Below, piece by piece: positions 42,653 through 51,629 of a stretch of DNA of 64,000 bases. The notes under the pieces were generated by a model. The model saw nothing but the letters and a program-made list of their open reading frames with translations, searched no databases and was not told the origin of the DNA. Numbering within the stretch: position 1 is the stretch's first letter; each line of letters begins with the position of its first letter. A program made the position numbers and the translations under genes. This DNA comes from Streptomyces venezuelae (GTDB lineage Bacteria; Actinomycetota; Actinomycetes; Streptomycetales; Streptomycetaceae): NCBI RefSeq assembly GCF_008642275.1, contig NZ_CP029189.1, forward strand, positions 5,562,001-5,626,000, read 5' to 3'.

Positions 42653-44446
42653 ATGCTCCAGGCCATCGGACTCACCAGCAAGCCCCGCCCCGACGCTCCG
42701 CCCCTCGTGGACGACCTCACCTTCGAGGCCCGCCCGGGGCATGTGACCGCCCTGCTCGGTGAGCCGGGATCGGGCAAGACCACCGCACTGCGGCTCATGC
42801 TCGAACTCGAACCGGGCCGCGGCGTCACCTACTTCCGCGGCCGTGCGCTGCACCGGATCCCGCACCCCGGCCGTGAGGTCGGCGTGCTCCTCGGCGACGT
42901 TCCCGGCAACCCCGCGCGGACCGTCCGCAACCAGCTGCGGATGCTCTGCGCCGCGGCCGGGGTGCCGGCCTCCCGGGCCGACACCATGCTGGAGGTCGTC
43001 GGCATCGCGGGACTGCGGGACCAGCGCCTCGGCACGCTGTCGCTCGGCATGGAGCGCCGCGTCGCACTGGCCTCGGCGCTGCTCGCGGATCCGTGCACCC
43101 TGCTCCTCGACGAGCCCGCGGCCGGCCTCTCCCCCCGCGAGCGCGGCTGGCTGCACGGGCTGCTGCGCGGCCATGCCTCCCTCGGCGGCGCGGTGCTCTT
43201 CACCACCGACGACGCCAAGGAGGCCGCCCGCAGCGCCGACCGCGTCGTCAGCATCGATGGGGGCCGGCTCGTCGCCGACCAGGACGCGGCCGACTTCGCC
43301 CGGACCAGACTGCGGCCGCGGGTCGCCGTGCGCACCCCGCACGCGGCCCGGCTGGCCGACGTACTGGGCAGGGAGGCCCGGGCCGCCCGGCGCTCCGTGG
43401 AGATCGTCGCCGAGAGCGGCAGCCGCCTGTCGGTGTACGGCAGCAACTGCGCCGAGGTCGGCGAGGCGGCGTTCCGGCACGGCGTGCTGGTCCACCAGCT
43501 CGCCGACGAGACGGGCGACGCAGGTGCGCCGACGGCGCCGGTTCCGGCCGCGCGCACCGCGGCCGCAACCCCGCCGGAGTCCGGCGCGCCCCGTACCGAG
43601 GACGTCTCCGAGGCCTCCGGCGACCCCCACCGGCAGATCCGGTCCGGGCGCCCGGCCTCGGCCGTACGCCGCCTGAGCGGCCCGCTGCGCCCCCTGCGCT
43701 ACGAGATGCTCCGGGTCTTCGGGACCGCCACCCCCGTCCTCACCGCCACTCTCGTCGTCGCCGTCTCCGTCCTCACCGCCCTGGTGCTGGCGCGGGCCGG
43801 GCAGACCCCGCAGAACCGGCTGCTCGCCGCCTGGCCCGAACTGCTGCCTCTGCCGCCCGCCGCGCTCGGTGCGGGCCTGCTCGGCGCGCTCGCCTTCGGC
43901 GAGGAGTACCGCTACCCCGCGCTCGCCGCAGACCGGGGCACCGTGCCCCGCCGGATGGGTCTGCTCACCGCCAAGCTGGGCAGTTGCGCAGCCCTCGCGC
44001 TGCTGGTGGGCGCCCTGACGGTGGCCGCGGACGCCGCAGCCCTCGCGCTGGTCTTCGACAGCGGTCCGCTGCGCACCCCGGTGGAGTGGCTCTCCCCGGC
44101 CGTGAGTTGGGCCGGGCTGCTCATCGGCTGCGCCTGGGCCGGTGTCCTGGCCTCGGGCGTCTTCCGGTCCGCCACCGCGGGACTGGCCGCGGTGCTCGCC
44201 GTACCGGTGGTGGTGGTTCCGCTGGTGCGCAAGGCGCTGGAGGGCTCCTCCGCGTACCCGTCGACCGGGCTCGGGTCCCGCCTGCGCGGCCTGACCTGGG
44301 GGCAGTGGCCGCCGGAGGCCGACCGCCTGCTGGCCGGGGCGATCCGGGTGATGGCCCAACCCGTCGGCACCGCGCTGGTGTTGTCGCTGATGGTCCTGTT
44401 GTGCGCCTATGGGTTCACCGGACTGCGCAGCCGGGTCCGTTGGTGA
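42653..44446 (+). CDS. ABC transporter, ATPase and permease in one polypeptide
   Basis: Residues of about 1-215 are an ABC ATPase: Walker A GEPGSGKTT, signature LSLGMERRVALASALL (a relaxed LSGGQ), Walker B TLLLDEPAAGLSPRE and an H-loop region FTTDD, in which the usual His is Thr-Asp. A linker of 100 or so residues follows, then five or six membrane segments (TPVLTATLVVAVSVLTALVLA to VGTALVLSLMVLLCAYGF). The fusion and the odd H-loop suggest a specialised exporter or regulator. The start is ATG 42653 after AGAGAAG. It precedes whiH. Confidence 0.87.
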   Translation: MLQAIGLTSKPRPDAPPLVDDLTFEARPGHVTALLGEPGSGKTTALRLMLELEPGRGVTYFRGRALHRIPHPGREVGVLLGDVPGNPARTVRNQLRMLCAAAGVPASRADTMLEVVGIAGLRDQRLGTLSLGMERRVALASALLADPCTLLLDEPAAGLSPRERGWLHGLLRGHASLGGAVLFTTDDAKEAARSADRVVSIDGGRLVADQDAADFARTRLRPRVAVRTPHAARLADVLGREARAARRSVEIVAESGSRLSVYGSNCAEVGEAAFRHGVLVHQLADETGDAGAPTAPVPAARTAAATPPESGAPRTEDVSEASGDPHRQIRSGRPASAVRRLSGPLRPLRYEMLRVFGTATPVLTATLVVAVSVLTALVLARAGQTPQNRLLAAWPELLPLPPAALGAGLLGALAFGEEYRYPALAADRGTVPRRMGLLTAKLGSCAALALLVGALTVAADAAALALVFDSGPLRTPVEWLSPAVSWAGLLIGCAWAGVLASGVFRSATAGLAAVLAVPVVVVPLVRKALEGSSAYPSTGLGSRLRGLTWGQWPPEADRLLAGAIRVMAQPVGTALVLSLMVLLCAYGFTGLRSRVRW

Positions 44447-44480
44447 TCGTTCCGGACCGGGAGAAGTCGCGGACGGGACC

Positions 44481-44514
44481 GTTGCGGTCCGTGTCACGTC
44501 AAGCGGACCGCAAC
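44481..44514 (+). terminator. Hairpin between the ABC transporter and whiH
   Basis: A perfect inverted repeat with 11-bp arms (GTTGCGGTCCG, 44481-44491, with 44504-44514) and a 12-nt loop, 34 bp after the transporter stop. A terminator is most likely; an operator is possible. Confidence 0.65.
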
Positions 44515-44602
44515 TCCCCGCAAAAGGTCTGGTTCTTTACGATAAGTCGTCAATTGCGTAGGTGGCACCGATCACCCTTTCGTGTGCTTTTCACCAAAGA
44601 CC

Positions 44603-44630
44603 TCAAGGGTCATGGAGGCACGGCCGACAA
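44603..44630 (+). promoter_or_regulatory. SigmaWhiG-type promoter of whiH
   Basis: TCAA, 16 bp, GCCGACAA closely matches the sigmaWhiG/FliA-type consensus TAAA-N15/16-GCCGATAA. whiH is an established sigmaWhiG target in Streptomyces coelicolor. The -10 element ends only 7 nt before the GTG start codon. Confidence 0.75.
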
Positions 44631-44637
44631 AGGATTC

Positions 44638-45525
44638 GTGAGTACCCTTGCGCACACCATGATGACCGCCGCCCGCCATGCCGACTCCGGCCTCGCCGGC
44701 CCGGGCGAACTCGACCGCTACCCCTACGCGGAGACCCCCGGGTCCGACCGCGTCGGAGCACCCCACTGGGACGGTGCCGACGTCGAGTTGAGCCGCGTGG
44801 GCCGCCGAGCGGCAGGCAGCCGCGGACGCGGACTGCACGGCCAACTCGTCCAGCAGCTCGGACAGATGATCGTTTCCGGCGACCTCGGTGCGGACCGCCC
44901 GCTGGTCCCCGAGGAGATCGGCCAGCGTTTCGAGGTCTCCCGCACGGTCGTCCGCGAATCGCTGCGGGTCCTGGAGGCGAAGGGCCTCGTCAGCGCACGC
45001 CCCAACGTCGGCACCCGGGTCCGGCCCGTCGCCGACTGGAACCTGCTCGATCCCGACATCATCGAATGGCGCGCCTTCGGTCCGCAGCGCGACGACCAGC
45101 GCCGCGAGCTCGGTGAGCTCCGCTGGACCATCGAGCCGCTCGCCGCCCGCCTCGCCGCCGGCCACGGCCGGCCGGACATCCAGCAGCGCCTCGCGGACAT
45201 GGTCGAGATCATGGGCCACGCCCTCGGTCAGGGCGACGCGATCACCTTCGCGCGCGCCGACAACGAATTCCACGGGCTCCTCATCCAGGTCGCCGGCAAC
45301 CGCATGCTGGAGCACCTCTCCGGCATCGTCTCCGCCGCCCTCCAGGTCTCCGGCAGCCCGATCACGGCCTGCGACCGTCCGAGCGAGACCTGCGTCGCGC
45401 ACCACGCACGGATGGTCGAAGCCCTTGCCGCGGGTGACGCGACGGCTGCCGAGAACGCCATGCGTCAGCTCCTGACGGTGCATCCGGAGGTCGAGCGCGT
45501 GGTTCCCGCCCCGCGCGAGCACTGA
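44638..45525 (+). CDS. whiH: Sporulation regulator WhiH (GntR/FadR family)
   Basis: A regulator needed for normal sporulation septation in Streptomyces aerial hyphae. The 295-residue protein has an N-terminal extension, the GntR winged helix (LHGQLVQQLGQMIVSGDL to FEVSRTVVRESLRVLEAKGLV), and the FadR-type C-terminal helical domain (DIIEWRAFGPQRDDQRRELGELRW). Length and N-terminus (VSTLAHTMMTAARHAD) match WhiH as I recall it, and the position next to hrdB is the same. The start is GTG 44638 with AAAGGA just upstream. Transcription probably comes from the sigmaWhiG-type promoter. Confidence 0.95.
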   Translation: MSTLAHTMMTAARHADSGLAGPGELDRYPYAETPGSDRVGAPHWDGADVELSRVGRRAAGSRGRGLHGQLVQQLGQMIVSGDLGADRPLVPEEIGQRFEVSRTVVRESLRVLEAKGLVSARPNVGTRVRPVADWNLLDPDIIEWRAFGPQRDDQRRELGELRWTIEPLAARLAAGHGRPDIQQRLADMVEIMGHALGQGDAITFARADNEFHGLLIQVAGNRMLEHLSGIVSAALQVSGSPITACDRPSETCVAHHARMVEALAAGDATAAENAMRQLLTVHPEVERVVPAPREH

Positions 45526-45898
45526 CGGGCGGACGCGCGGGGGAGCGGGGGTGCAGAACGAGTCGCCGGGCCCGGTCGGGTCCGGCGACACCGGCGTGAG
45601 GCCCCCTTTCGTGGTGGTTCGGCATGCGCGACACACCGGCCACGACCACAGGAGCGGCACTCGTGAGTACGGGGTGTGACTCGGGCCACGAAGATTGGGC
45701 GTAACGCTCTGCGAGGTCACGCGATGACGTAAGAGGTGATGGCCGACGGAGGGAAGACAGCAGCCCTTGGGGGTGCTGTGCAGCTCCCCGGCCCCTGCCC
45801 GCGCCGCCGGCCCATCCCCGGTCGGTGGTCGTCGGCTCCGGTCCAGCACCACCAGGCCCGGGGTCGGAAGCCGTTCCCATCGTTCCGAGAGGTTGTTC
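45526..45898 (+). other. whiH-hrdB intergenic region
   Basis: The 373-bp gap contains the probable whiH terminator and should contain the hrdB promoter or promoters. I could not assign -35/-10 elements with confidence. Small frames here look non-coding. Confidence 0.5.
45562..45589 (+). terminator. whiH terminator
   Basis: GTCGCCGG pairs with CCGGCGAC, continuing through a G-T pair and three G-C pairs to a 4-nt loop. It lies 36 bp after the whiH stop. Confidence 0.7.
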
Positions 45899-47482
45899 GT
45901 GTCGGCCAGCACATCCCGTACGCTCCCGCCGGAGATCGCCGATTCCGAGTCTGTGATGGCGCTCATCGAGCGGGGCAAGGCCGAGGGGCAGATCGCCGGC
46001 GATGACGTGCGTCGGGCCTTCGAGGCTGACCAGATTCCTGCGACCCAGTGGAAGAATGTTCTGCGCAGCCTCAACCAGATCCTCGAGGAAGAGGGTGTGA
46101 CGCTGATGGTCAGTGCCGCGGAGTCGCCCAAGCGCACCACCCGCAAGAGCGTCGCAGCCAAGAGTCCGGCCAAGCGGACGGCCACCGAGACCGTCAAGAA
46201 GACGGCGGCCAGGACGACGGCAGCGCAGCCCGCGGCCACCGCGGACCCGGCAGCGGGGCCGGCGGACCCGGAGCCCGTGGACGCGCTCGCGGGAGAGCCC
46301 GCGACGGAGCCCGCAGCCAAGAAGACGGCGGCGAAGAAGACGACGGCGAAGAAGGCCGCACCCGCCAAGAAGACCGCTGCCAAGAAGACGGCGGCGAAGA
46401 AGACCGCCTCCAAGAAGGACGCGGACGAGGCGGGCGAGGAAGAGACCCCGGACGAGGGTCCCGACGCCGCCAAGGCCGAGGCCGAGGAAGAGGAGGAGGG
46501 CGGGGAGAACAAGGGCTTCGTCATCTCGGACGACGAGGACGACGCCCCCGCCCAGCAGGTCGTGGTCGCCGGTGCCACCGCCGACCCGGTCAAGGACTAC
46601 CTCAAGCAGATCGGCAAGGTCCCCCTCCTCAACGCCGAGCAGGAGGTGGAGCTCGCCAAGCGCATCGAGGCGGGCCTGTTCGCCGAGGACAAGCTGGCGA
46701 ACTCCGACAAGCTGGCGCCCAAGCTCAAGCGCGAGCTGGAGATCATCGCCGAGGACGGCCGCCGCGCGAAGAACCACCTGCTGGAGGCCAACCTCCGTCT
46801 CGTGGTCTCCCTCGCCAAGCGCTACACGGGCCGCGGCATGCTCTTCCTGGACCTGATCCAGGAGGGGAACCTGGGTCTGATCCGCGCGGTCGAGAAGTTC
46901 GACTACACCAAGGGCTACAAGTTCTCCACCTATGCCACGTGGTGGATCCGGCAGGCGATCACGCGCGCCATGGCCGACCAGGCACGCACCATCCGTATCC
47001 CGGTGCACATGGTCGAGGTCATCAACAAGCTCGCCCGCGTCCAGCGCCAGATGCTCCAGGACCTGGGCCGCGAGCCCACCCCCGAGGAGCTGGCCAAGGA
47101 ACTCGACATGACCCCCGAGAAGGTCATCGAGGTCCAGAAGTACGGCCGCGAGCCGATCTCCCTGCACACCCCCCTGGGTGAGGACGGCGACAGCGAGTTC
47201 GGCGACCTCATCGAGGACTCCGAGGCGGTCGTCCCGGCCGACGCGGTGAGCTTCACGCTGCTGCAGGAGCAGCTGCACTCGGTGCTCGACACCCTGAGCG
47301 AGCGCGAGGCCGGCGTGGTCTCGATGCGCTTCGGCCTCACGGACGGCCAGCCCAAGACCCTCGACGAGATCGGCAAGGTCTACGGGGTCACGCGTGAGCG
47401 GATCCGCCAGATCGAGTCGAAGACGATGTCGAAGCTCCGGCACCCGTCCCGCTCCCAGGTGCTGCGCGACTACCTGGACTGA
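45899..47482 (+). CDS. hrdB: Principal RNA polymerase sigma factor HrdB
   Basis: The essential housekeeping sigma-70 factor. Region 1.1 ([28 protein letters not shown]) is followed by a long Lys/Ala-rich and then acidic linker (residues of about 75-215), with repeated KKTAAKK units. Region 1.2 ([16 protein letters not shown]), region 2 ([37 protein letters not shown]), region 3 and region 4 ([23 protein letters not shown]) follow. The length is 527 residues, slightly longer than S. coelicolor HrdB. The start is GTG 45899, with GAGAGG 7 nt upstream. Confidence 0.97.
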   Translation: MSASTSRTLPPEIADSESVMALIERGKAEGQIAGDDVRRAFEADQIPATQWKNVLRSLNQILEEEGVTLMVSAAESPKRTTRKSVAAKSPAKRTATETVKKTAARTTAAQPAATADPAAGPADPEPVDALAGEPATEPAAKKTAAKKTTAKKAAPAKKTAAKKTAAKKTASKKDADEAGEEETPDEGPDAAKAEAEEEEEGGENKGFVISDDEDDAPAQQVVVAGATADPVKDYLKQIGKVPLLNAEQEVELAKRIEAGLFAEDKLANSDKLAPKLKRELEIIAEDGRRAKNHLLEANLRLVVSLAKRYTGRGMLFLDLIQEGNLGLIRAVEKFDYTKGYKFSTYATWWIRQAITRAMADQARTIRIPVHMVEVINKLARVQRQMLQDLGREPTPEELAKELDMTPEKVIEVQKYGREPISLHTPLGEDGDSEFGDLIEDSEAVVPADAVSFTLLQEQLHSVLDTLSEREAGVVSMRFGLTDGQPKTLDEIGKVYGVTRERIRQIESKTMSKLRHPSRSQVLRDYLD

Positions 47483-47488
47483 CCGGAC

Positions 47489-47511
47489 GGCTTCCGGCGC
47501 CGCTGGAAGCC
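47489..47511 (+). terminator. Candidate hrdB terminator
   Basis: A 7-bp stem, GGCTTCC with GGAAGCC, and a 9-nt G/C-rich loop, starting 7 bp after the hrdB stop. It is short but well placed. Confidence 0.45.
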
Positions 47512-47617
47512 CGGAAAGCCGACAGGGACGAGGGGCGACGGTGGCCGCGCGGGTGCGCTCGGCCACCGGGCGACCCACTCTGGGTGGAGTCATGCACACT
47601 CGGAGTCAGGAGGCCTC

Positions 47618-48544
47618 ATGCGTCGTCCCTTTGCCCGTGCTCTGGCGGGAGCGCTGACCCTGGCGGCGGGAGCGGCCGCGGCGCCGTTCGCCCAGGTGCC
47701 GCAAGCGGCCGCGGACAGTGTGGTGATCGGCGGGAAGCCGGTGAAGGTGGCCGACAGCCCCTGGGTCGTCGCCCTCGCCAGCCGTGACCGGTTCGGGGGT
47801 ACGCGGGGCGGGCAGTTCTGCGGAGGCGTGGTCGTGTCCCCCACGAGGGTGCTGACGGCGGCGCACTGCCTGGGCAGCCAGGTGCTGGGCGGCCCGGTCG
47901 AATCCGTGGCGGACTTCCGGGTGATCGCCGGGCGCACGGAGCTCCGGGCGGCCGATGGCCGGGAGATCGCCGTACGCGGGGCGAGGGTGAACCCGGCCTA
48001 CGATCCGGCGAGCAACGCCGGGGACCTCGCCGTCCTGGAGCTGGCCGAGGCCGTACCGGCCCACTACGTGCTGCCCATGGCGACGGCGGGGCATCCCGCC
48101 TACGCGGCCGGGACCGAGGCCGCCGTGTACGGCTGGGGCGACACGAGCGGCTTTGGTGACTACGCGTACGGACTGCGTGCCGCCGGGGTGACGGTGCTGG
48201 CGGACGAGGTCTGCGGGCGCGCCTACCCCGGGGACGCGGACGGGCAGTACCGCGCGGAGTCCATGGTGTGCGCGGGGGACGGCGGGGGCGGCAAGGACGC
48301 CTGCCAGGGCGACAGCGGCGGGCCGCTGGTGGCCCAGGGGCGGCTGATCGGCCTCGTTTCGTGGGGCCGGGGCTGCGGACGCGCGGACAGCCCGGGTGTC
48401 TACACGCGTGTCGCCCCACTGGTCGACTTCGCGCTGGCCCCGGAGACGGGCGCGCAGCCCGGGAAGGTCCAGGACGTCGGGTGGGGCGCCCCCAGCGCTT
48501 CTGGGCCGTACACAGGGCCCGTACAGGGGCATCGCACGCCTTAG
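47618..48544 (+). CDS. Secreted trypsin-like serine protease (S1 family)
   Basis: A 308-residue exported protease. A signal peptide (RALAGALTLAAGAAAAPFAQ) precedes a short propeptide ending at about DSVVIGG. The triad is His in LTAAHCLG, Asp in NAGDLAVLEL and Ser in CQGDSGGPLV. Cysteine pairs match trypsin disulfides (FCGG with AAHC; VCAG with ACQG). A Pro/Gly-rich tail of about 30 residues follows the domain. The start is ATG 47618, with AGGAGG at about 47608. A strong terminator follows. Confidence 0.94.
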   Translation: MRRPFARALAGALTLAAGAAAAPFAQVPQAAADSVVIGGKPVKVADSPWVVALASRDRFGGTRGGQFCGGVVVSPTRVLTAAHCLGSQVLGGPVESVADFRVIAGRTELRAADGREIAVRGARVNPAYDPASNAGDLAVLELAEAVPAHYVLPMATAGHPAYAAGTEAAVYGWGDTSGFGDYAYGLRAAGVTVLADEVCGRAYPGDADGQYRAESMVCAGDGGGGKDACQGDSGGPLVAQGRLIGLVSWGRGCGRADSPGVYTRVAPLVDFALAPETGAQPGKVQDVGWGAPSASGPYTGPVQGHRTP

Positions 48545-48565
48545 CCGCAGGGCTCCGGATGTGAG

Positions 48566-48604
48566 GACGGGCGGCACCCCTGGGTCTCAGGGGTGCCGCC
48601 CGTC
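48566..48604. terminator. Bidirectional terminator after the trypsin-like gene
   Basis: A perfect 16-bp stem (48566-48581 with 48589-48604, arm GACGGGCGGCACCCCT) and a 7-nt loop. It lies between the protease gene and the convergent small zinc-ribbon gene. Confidence 0.9.
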
Positions 48605-48653
48605 GACCGGCCTGGCCGGTCCTGGCTCGTCGGATGCGAGGTGCAGGCCTGTG

Positions 48654-48887
48654 TCAGCGGTCCTCGGGTTCGGCATGGGCAGCCGGAGCGGACGTGAGCC
48701 GCTCGGTCTCATCCTGTATTTCCGCGGCGATCTTCTTGAGTTCCGGCTCGAACTTGCGCCCGTGGTGGGCACAGAAGAGCAGCTCACCGCCGCTCAGCAG
48801 GACGACGCGCAGATATGCCTGGGCGCCGCAACGGTCGCATCGGTCAGCGGCCGTCAGCGGGGTCGCGGGTGTCAGAACAGTAGTCAC
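48654..48887 (-). CDS. Small DUF7455-like zinc-ribbon protein
   Basis: A 77-residue actinobacterial protein. The pattern RCDRCGAQAYLRVVL then GGELLFCAHHGRKFEP gives a CxxC and a CxHH, a likely zinc site. A charged, possibly helical tail follows. The start is GTG 48887 with AAGAGG upstream. The function is unknown; it is divergent from parE with a 447-bp gap between them. Confidence 0.8.
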   Translation of the reverse strand: MTTVLTPATPLTAADRCDRCGAQAYLRVVLLSGGELLFCAHHGRKFEPELKKIAAEIQDETERLTSAPAAHAEPEDR

Positions 48888-49334
48888 GTCGCCTCTTCTC
48901 TAGCTCGACGAGCTGTCGTACCAGGGTCAACATCCAACCAGGCCGAAAACGTTCCCGCTCGCGGCTTTTCCTCGAAACTTCCTTCCGAAGCTGGCCGGCT
49001 GCTGCCGGTTGGCGGCGAAGGAGCCGTATTGCGTTGCTTTACGGTTTCGCGTTGTCAGTCGTGCGCTTGTTGCAGTTCCATCCTCCCCGGCGTGAGTGCC
49101 AGGTTGTTCATGAGGACGTGCCCGAACCCTAAATGGTTCATGCGCGGAAGGGAACGTGATGTTTCCTTCACCCGCGCGGGGGATCGAACACCCGTACGGA
49201 TCTGGACTAGGCTGAGGAATGCGCGAGGGTGGCGTTGCATCGGCTCTACCTGGCCTCGGTACCCTTCGAGCGGCACCCGAGCCACCCCTGCGCCCGACCG
49301 GGCCAGAAAAGAAATTCAGCGAGGAGCGAACTGC
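48888..49334 (+). other. Intergenic region upstream of parE
   Basis: The 447-bp gap is relatively A/T-richer than the surrounding genes. It carries an SOS-like box (49184-49199) and TAGGCT (49209-49214), a possible -10 element for parE. The small palindrome GAACC-N6-GGTTC lies near 49120. I see no coding frame I trust. Confidence 0.5.
49184..49199. promoter_or_regulatory. SOS-like box upstream of parE
   Basis: TCGAAC, ACCC, GTACGG matches TCGAAC-N4-GTTCGA at 10 of 12 positions, with one half-site perfect. It overlaps the region expected to hold the -35 element of the parE promoter. Confidence 0.4.
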
Positions 49335-51455
49335 GTGACCGCCGACACGTCCGTGCCTTCCAGCGCGCTGCTGTCCGGAGCAGACCGGGACGGTTCCAAC
49401 TACACCGCGCGGCACCTGCTCGTCCTCGAAGGGCTGGAGGCCGTCCGCAAGCGCCCCGGCATGTACATCGGCTCCACCGACAGCCGGGGCCTCATGCACT
49501 GCCTGTGGGAGATCATCGACAACTCCGTCGACGAGGCCCTGGGCGGCTACTGCGACCACATCGAGGTGATCCTCCACGAGGACGCCTCCGTCGAGGTCCG
49601 GGACAACGGACGCGGCATCCCCGTGGACGTCGAGCCCAAGACCGGCCTGTCCGGCGTCGAGGTCGTCATGACCAAGCTGCACGCCGGCGGCAAGTTCGGC
49701 GGCGGCTCGTACGCGGCCTCCGGCGGCCTGCACGGCGTCGGCGCCTCCGTGGTCAACGCCCTCTCCGTCCGCCTCGACGTCGAGGTCGACCGCAACAGCG
49801 CGACCCACGCCATCAGCTTCCGCCGCGGCGTGCCGGGCATGTTCACCGAGCAGGGCCCCGAGAGCCCCTTCGACCCGGCCAACGGCCTCCGCAAGGCCAA
49901 GCGGGTCGCCAAGGGGAAGACCGGCACCCGGATCCGCTACTGGGCCGACCGCCAGATCTTCCTCAAGGACGCCCGGCTCAACCTGGAGACGCTCTACCAG
50001 CGCGCCCGCCAGACCGCCTTCCTCGTCCCCGGCCTGACCCTGGTCGTCCGCGACGAGCGCGGCATCGACGGGGCCGGCAAGACCGAGGAGACCTTCCGCT
50101 TCGACGGCGGCATCAGCGAATTCTGCGAATACCTCGCCCAGGACAAGGCCGCCTGCGACGTCCTGCGCCTGACCGGCACGGGGACGTTCAAGGAGACCGT
50201 CCCGGTCCTCGACGACCGCGGCCACATGACGCCCACCGAGGTCACCCGCGAGCTCGGCGTGGACATCGCGCTGCGCTGGGGCACGGGGTACGAGACCAAC
50301 GTCAAGTCCTTCGTGAACATCATCGCCACCCCCAAGGGCGGCACCCACGTCTCCGGCTTCGAGCGCTCGGTCGCCAAGACCGTCAACGAGGTGCTGCGCT
50401 CGGCCAAGCTGCTGCGCGTCGCCGAGGACGACGTGGTCAAGGACGACGCCATGGAGGGCATGACGGCCGTCGTCACCGTCCGGCTGGCCGAGCCGCAGTT
50501 CGAGGGCCAGACCAAGGAGGTGCTCGGCACCTCCGCGGCCACCCGGATCGTCTCCGCCGTGGTCGCCAAGGAGCTCAAGGCCTTCCTGACGTCCACCAAG
50601 CGCGACGACAAGCAGCAGGCCCGCGCAGTGATGGAGAAGATCGTCGCGGCGGCCCGGACCCGGATCGCGGCCCGCCAGCACAAGGAGGCGCAGCGCCGCA
50701 AGACCGCGCTGGAGACCTCCTCGCTCCCCGCCAAGCTGGCCGACTGCCGCAGCGACGACGTGGACCGCAGCGAGCTCTTCATCGTCGAGGGCGACTCCGC
50801 GCTCGGCACGGCGAAGCTCGCCCGGAACTCGGAGTTCCAGGCGCTCCTGCCCATCCGCGGCAAGATCCTCAACGTCCAGAAGTCCTCCGTCTCGGACATG
50901 CTCAAGAACGCCGAGTGCGGGGCGATCATCCAGGTCATAGGAGCCGGCTCGGGCCGGACCTTCGACATCGACGCGGCCCGGTACGGCAAGATCGTGCTGC
51001 TCGTGGACGCCGACGTCGACGGTGCGCACATCCGCTGCCTGCTGCTCACGCTCTTCCAGCGGTACATGCGGCCGATGGTCGAGGCCGGCCGGGTCTTCGC
51101 GGCGGTGCCGCCGCTGCACCGGATCGAGCTGGTCCAGCCGAAGAAGGGCCAGGACAAGTACGTCTACACGTACTCGGACAACGAGCTGCGCCAGACCCTG
51201 CTGGAGTACCAGCGCAAGAACATCCGCTACAAGGACTCGATCCAGCGCTACAAGGGCCTCGGCGAGATGGACGCGGACCAGCTGGCGGAGACCACCATGG
51301 ACCCGCGCTTCCGCACCCTGCGCCGGATCAACATCGGCGACCTGGACTCCGCCGAGCAGGTCTTCGACCTGCTCATGGGCAATGAGGTGGCCCCCCGCAA
51401 GGAGTTCATCACGAGCTCCGCGGCGACCCTGGACCGCTCGCGCATCGACGCCTGA
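49335..51455 (+). CDS. parE: DNA topoisomerase IV subunit B (GyrB-like)
   Basis: The ATPase subunit of a type IIA topoisomerase that decatenates chromosomes. GHKL ATPase motifs: EIIDNSVDEALGGY, VRDNGRGIPVD, GGLHGVGASVVNALS. The TOPRIM part has IVEGDSALGTAKLARNSEFQALLPIRGKILNV, shown here across two segments, and DADVDGAHIRCLLLT. The C-terminus ends with YKGLGEMDADQLAETTMDP. At 706 residues it is the GyrB homologue next to hrdB, which in Streptomyces is ParE rather than the origin-linked GyrB. The start is GTG 49335, with GAGGAG 8 nt upstream. Confidence 0.93.
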   Translation: MTADTSVPSSALLSGADRDGSNYTARHLLVLEGLEAVRKRPGMYIGSTDSRGLMHCLWEIIDNSVDEALGGYCDHIEVILHEDASVEVRDNGRGIPVDVEPKTGLSGVEVVMTKLHAGGKFGGGSYAASGGLHGVGASVVNALSVRLDVEVDRNSATHAISFRRGVPGMFTEQGPESPFDPANGLRKAKRVAKGKTGTRIRYWADRQIFLKDARLNLETLYQRARQTAFLVPGLTLVVRDERGIDGAGKTEETFRFDGGISEFCEYLAQDKAACDVLRLTGTGTFKETVPVLDDRGHMTPTEVTRELGVDIALRWGTGYETNVKSFVNIIATPKGGTHVSGFERSVAKTVNEVLRSAKLLRVAEDDVVKDDAMEGMTAVVTVRLAEPQFEGQTKEVLGTSAATRIVSAVVAKELKAFLTSTKRDDKQQARAVMEKIVAAARTRIAARQHKEAQRRKTALETSSLPAKLADCRSDDVDRSELFIVEGDSALGTAKLARNSEFQALLPIRGKILNVQKSSVSDMLKNAECGAIIQVIGAGSGRTFDIDAARYGKIVLLVDADVDGAHIRCLLLTLFQRYMRPMVEAGRVFAAVPPLHRIELVQPKKGQDKYVYTYSDNELRQTLLEYQRKNIRYKDSIQRYKGLGEMDADQLAETTMDPRFRTLRRINIGDLDSAEQVFDLLMGNEVAPRKEFITSSAATLDRSRIDA

Positions 51456-51457
51456 TC

Positions 51458-51486
51458 CGGGTGCCGCCGGAGCCCGGCGGCACCCG
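51458..51486 (+). terminator. parE terminator
   Basis: A perfect 13-bp stem (arm CGGGTGCCGCCGG) with a 3-nt loop, starting 3 bp after the parE stop. Confidence 0.9.
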
Positions 51487-51510
51487 TCACCGAAGGGGCC
51501 ACGGCATACC

Positions 51511-51550
51511 GGCGCTCTTCACTCCATCACCTGTTGGAGTGAAGTGCGCC
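51511..51550. promoter_or_regulatory. 40-bp interrupted palindrome upstream of the symporter operon
   Basis: A ten-pair perfect core (CTTCACTCCA, 51517-51526, with 51535-51544) is extended after one mismatch by five more pairs (GGCGC with GCGCC). It lies 80 bp before the DUF485 gene start, separate from the parE terminator. It could be a large operator or a leader hairpin. Confidence 0.6.
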
Positions 51551-51629
51551 GGTACACCAGTCCGGAAAGCCCCATTCCGCACATCCTTGTGGGTACGCGG
51601 CCAATGCGGCAGCGGACAAGGAGAGTTCG

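Noticed and set aside
49229..51385. 718-residue open frame overlapping parE in another frame
   Set aside because: It is Arg/Pro-rich low-complexity sequence; the parE frame shows all GHKL and TOPRIM motifs.
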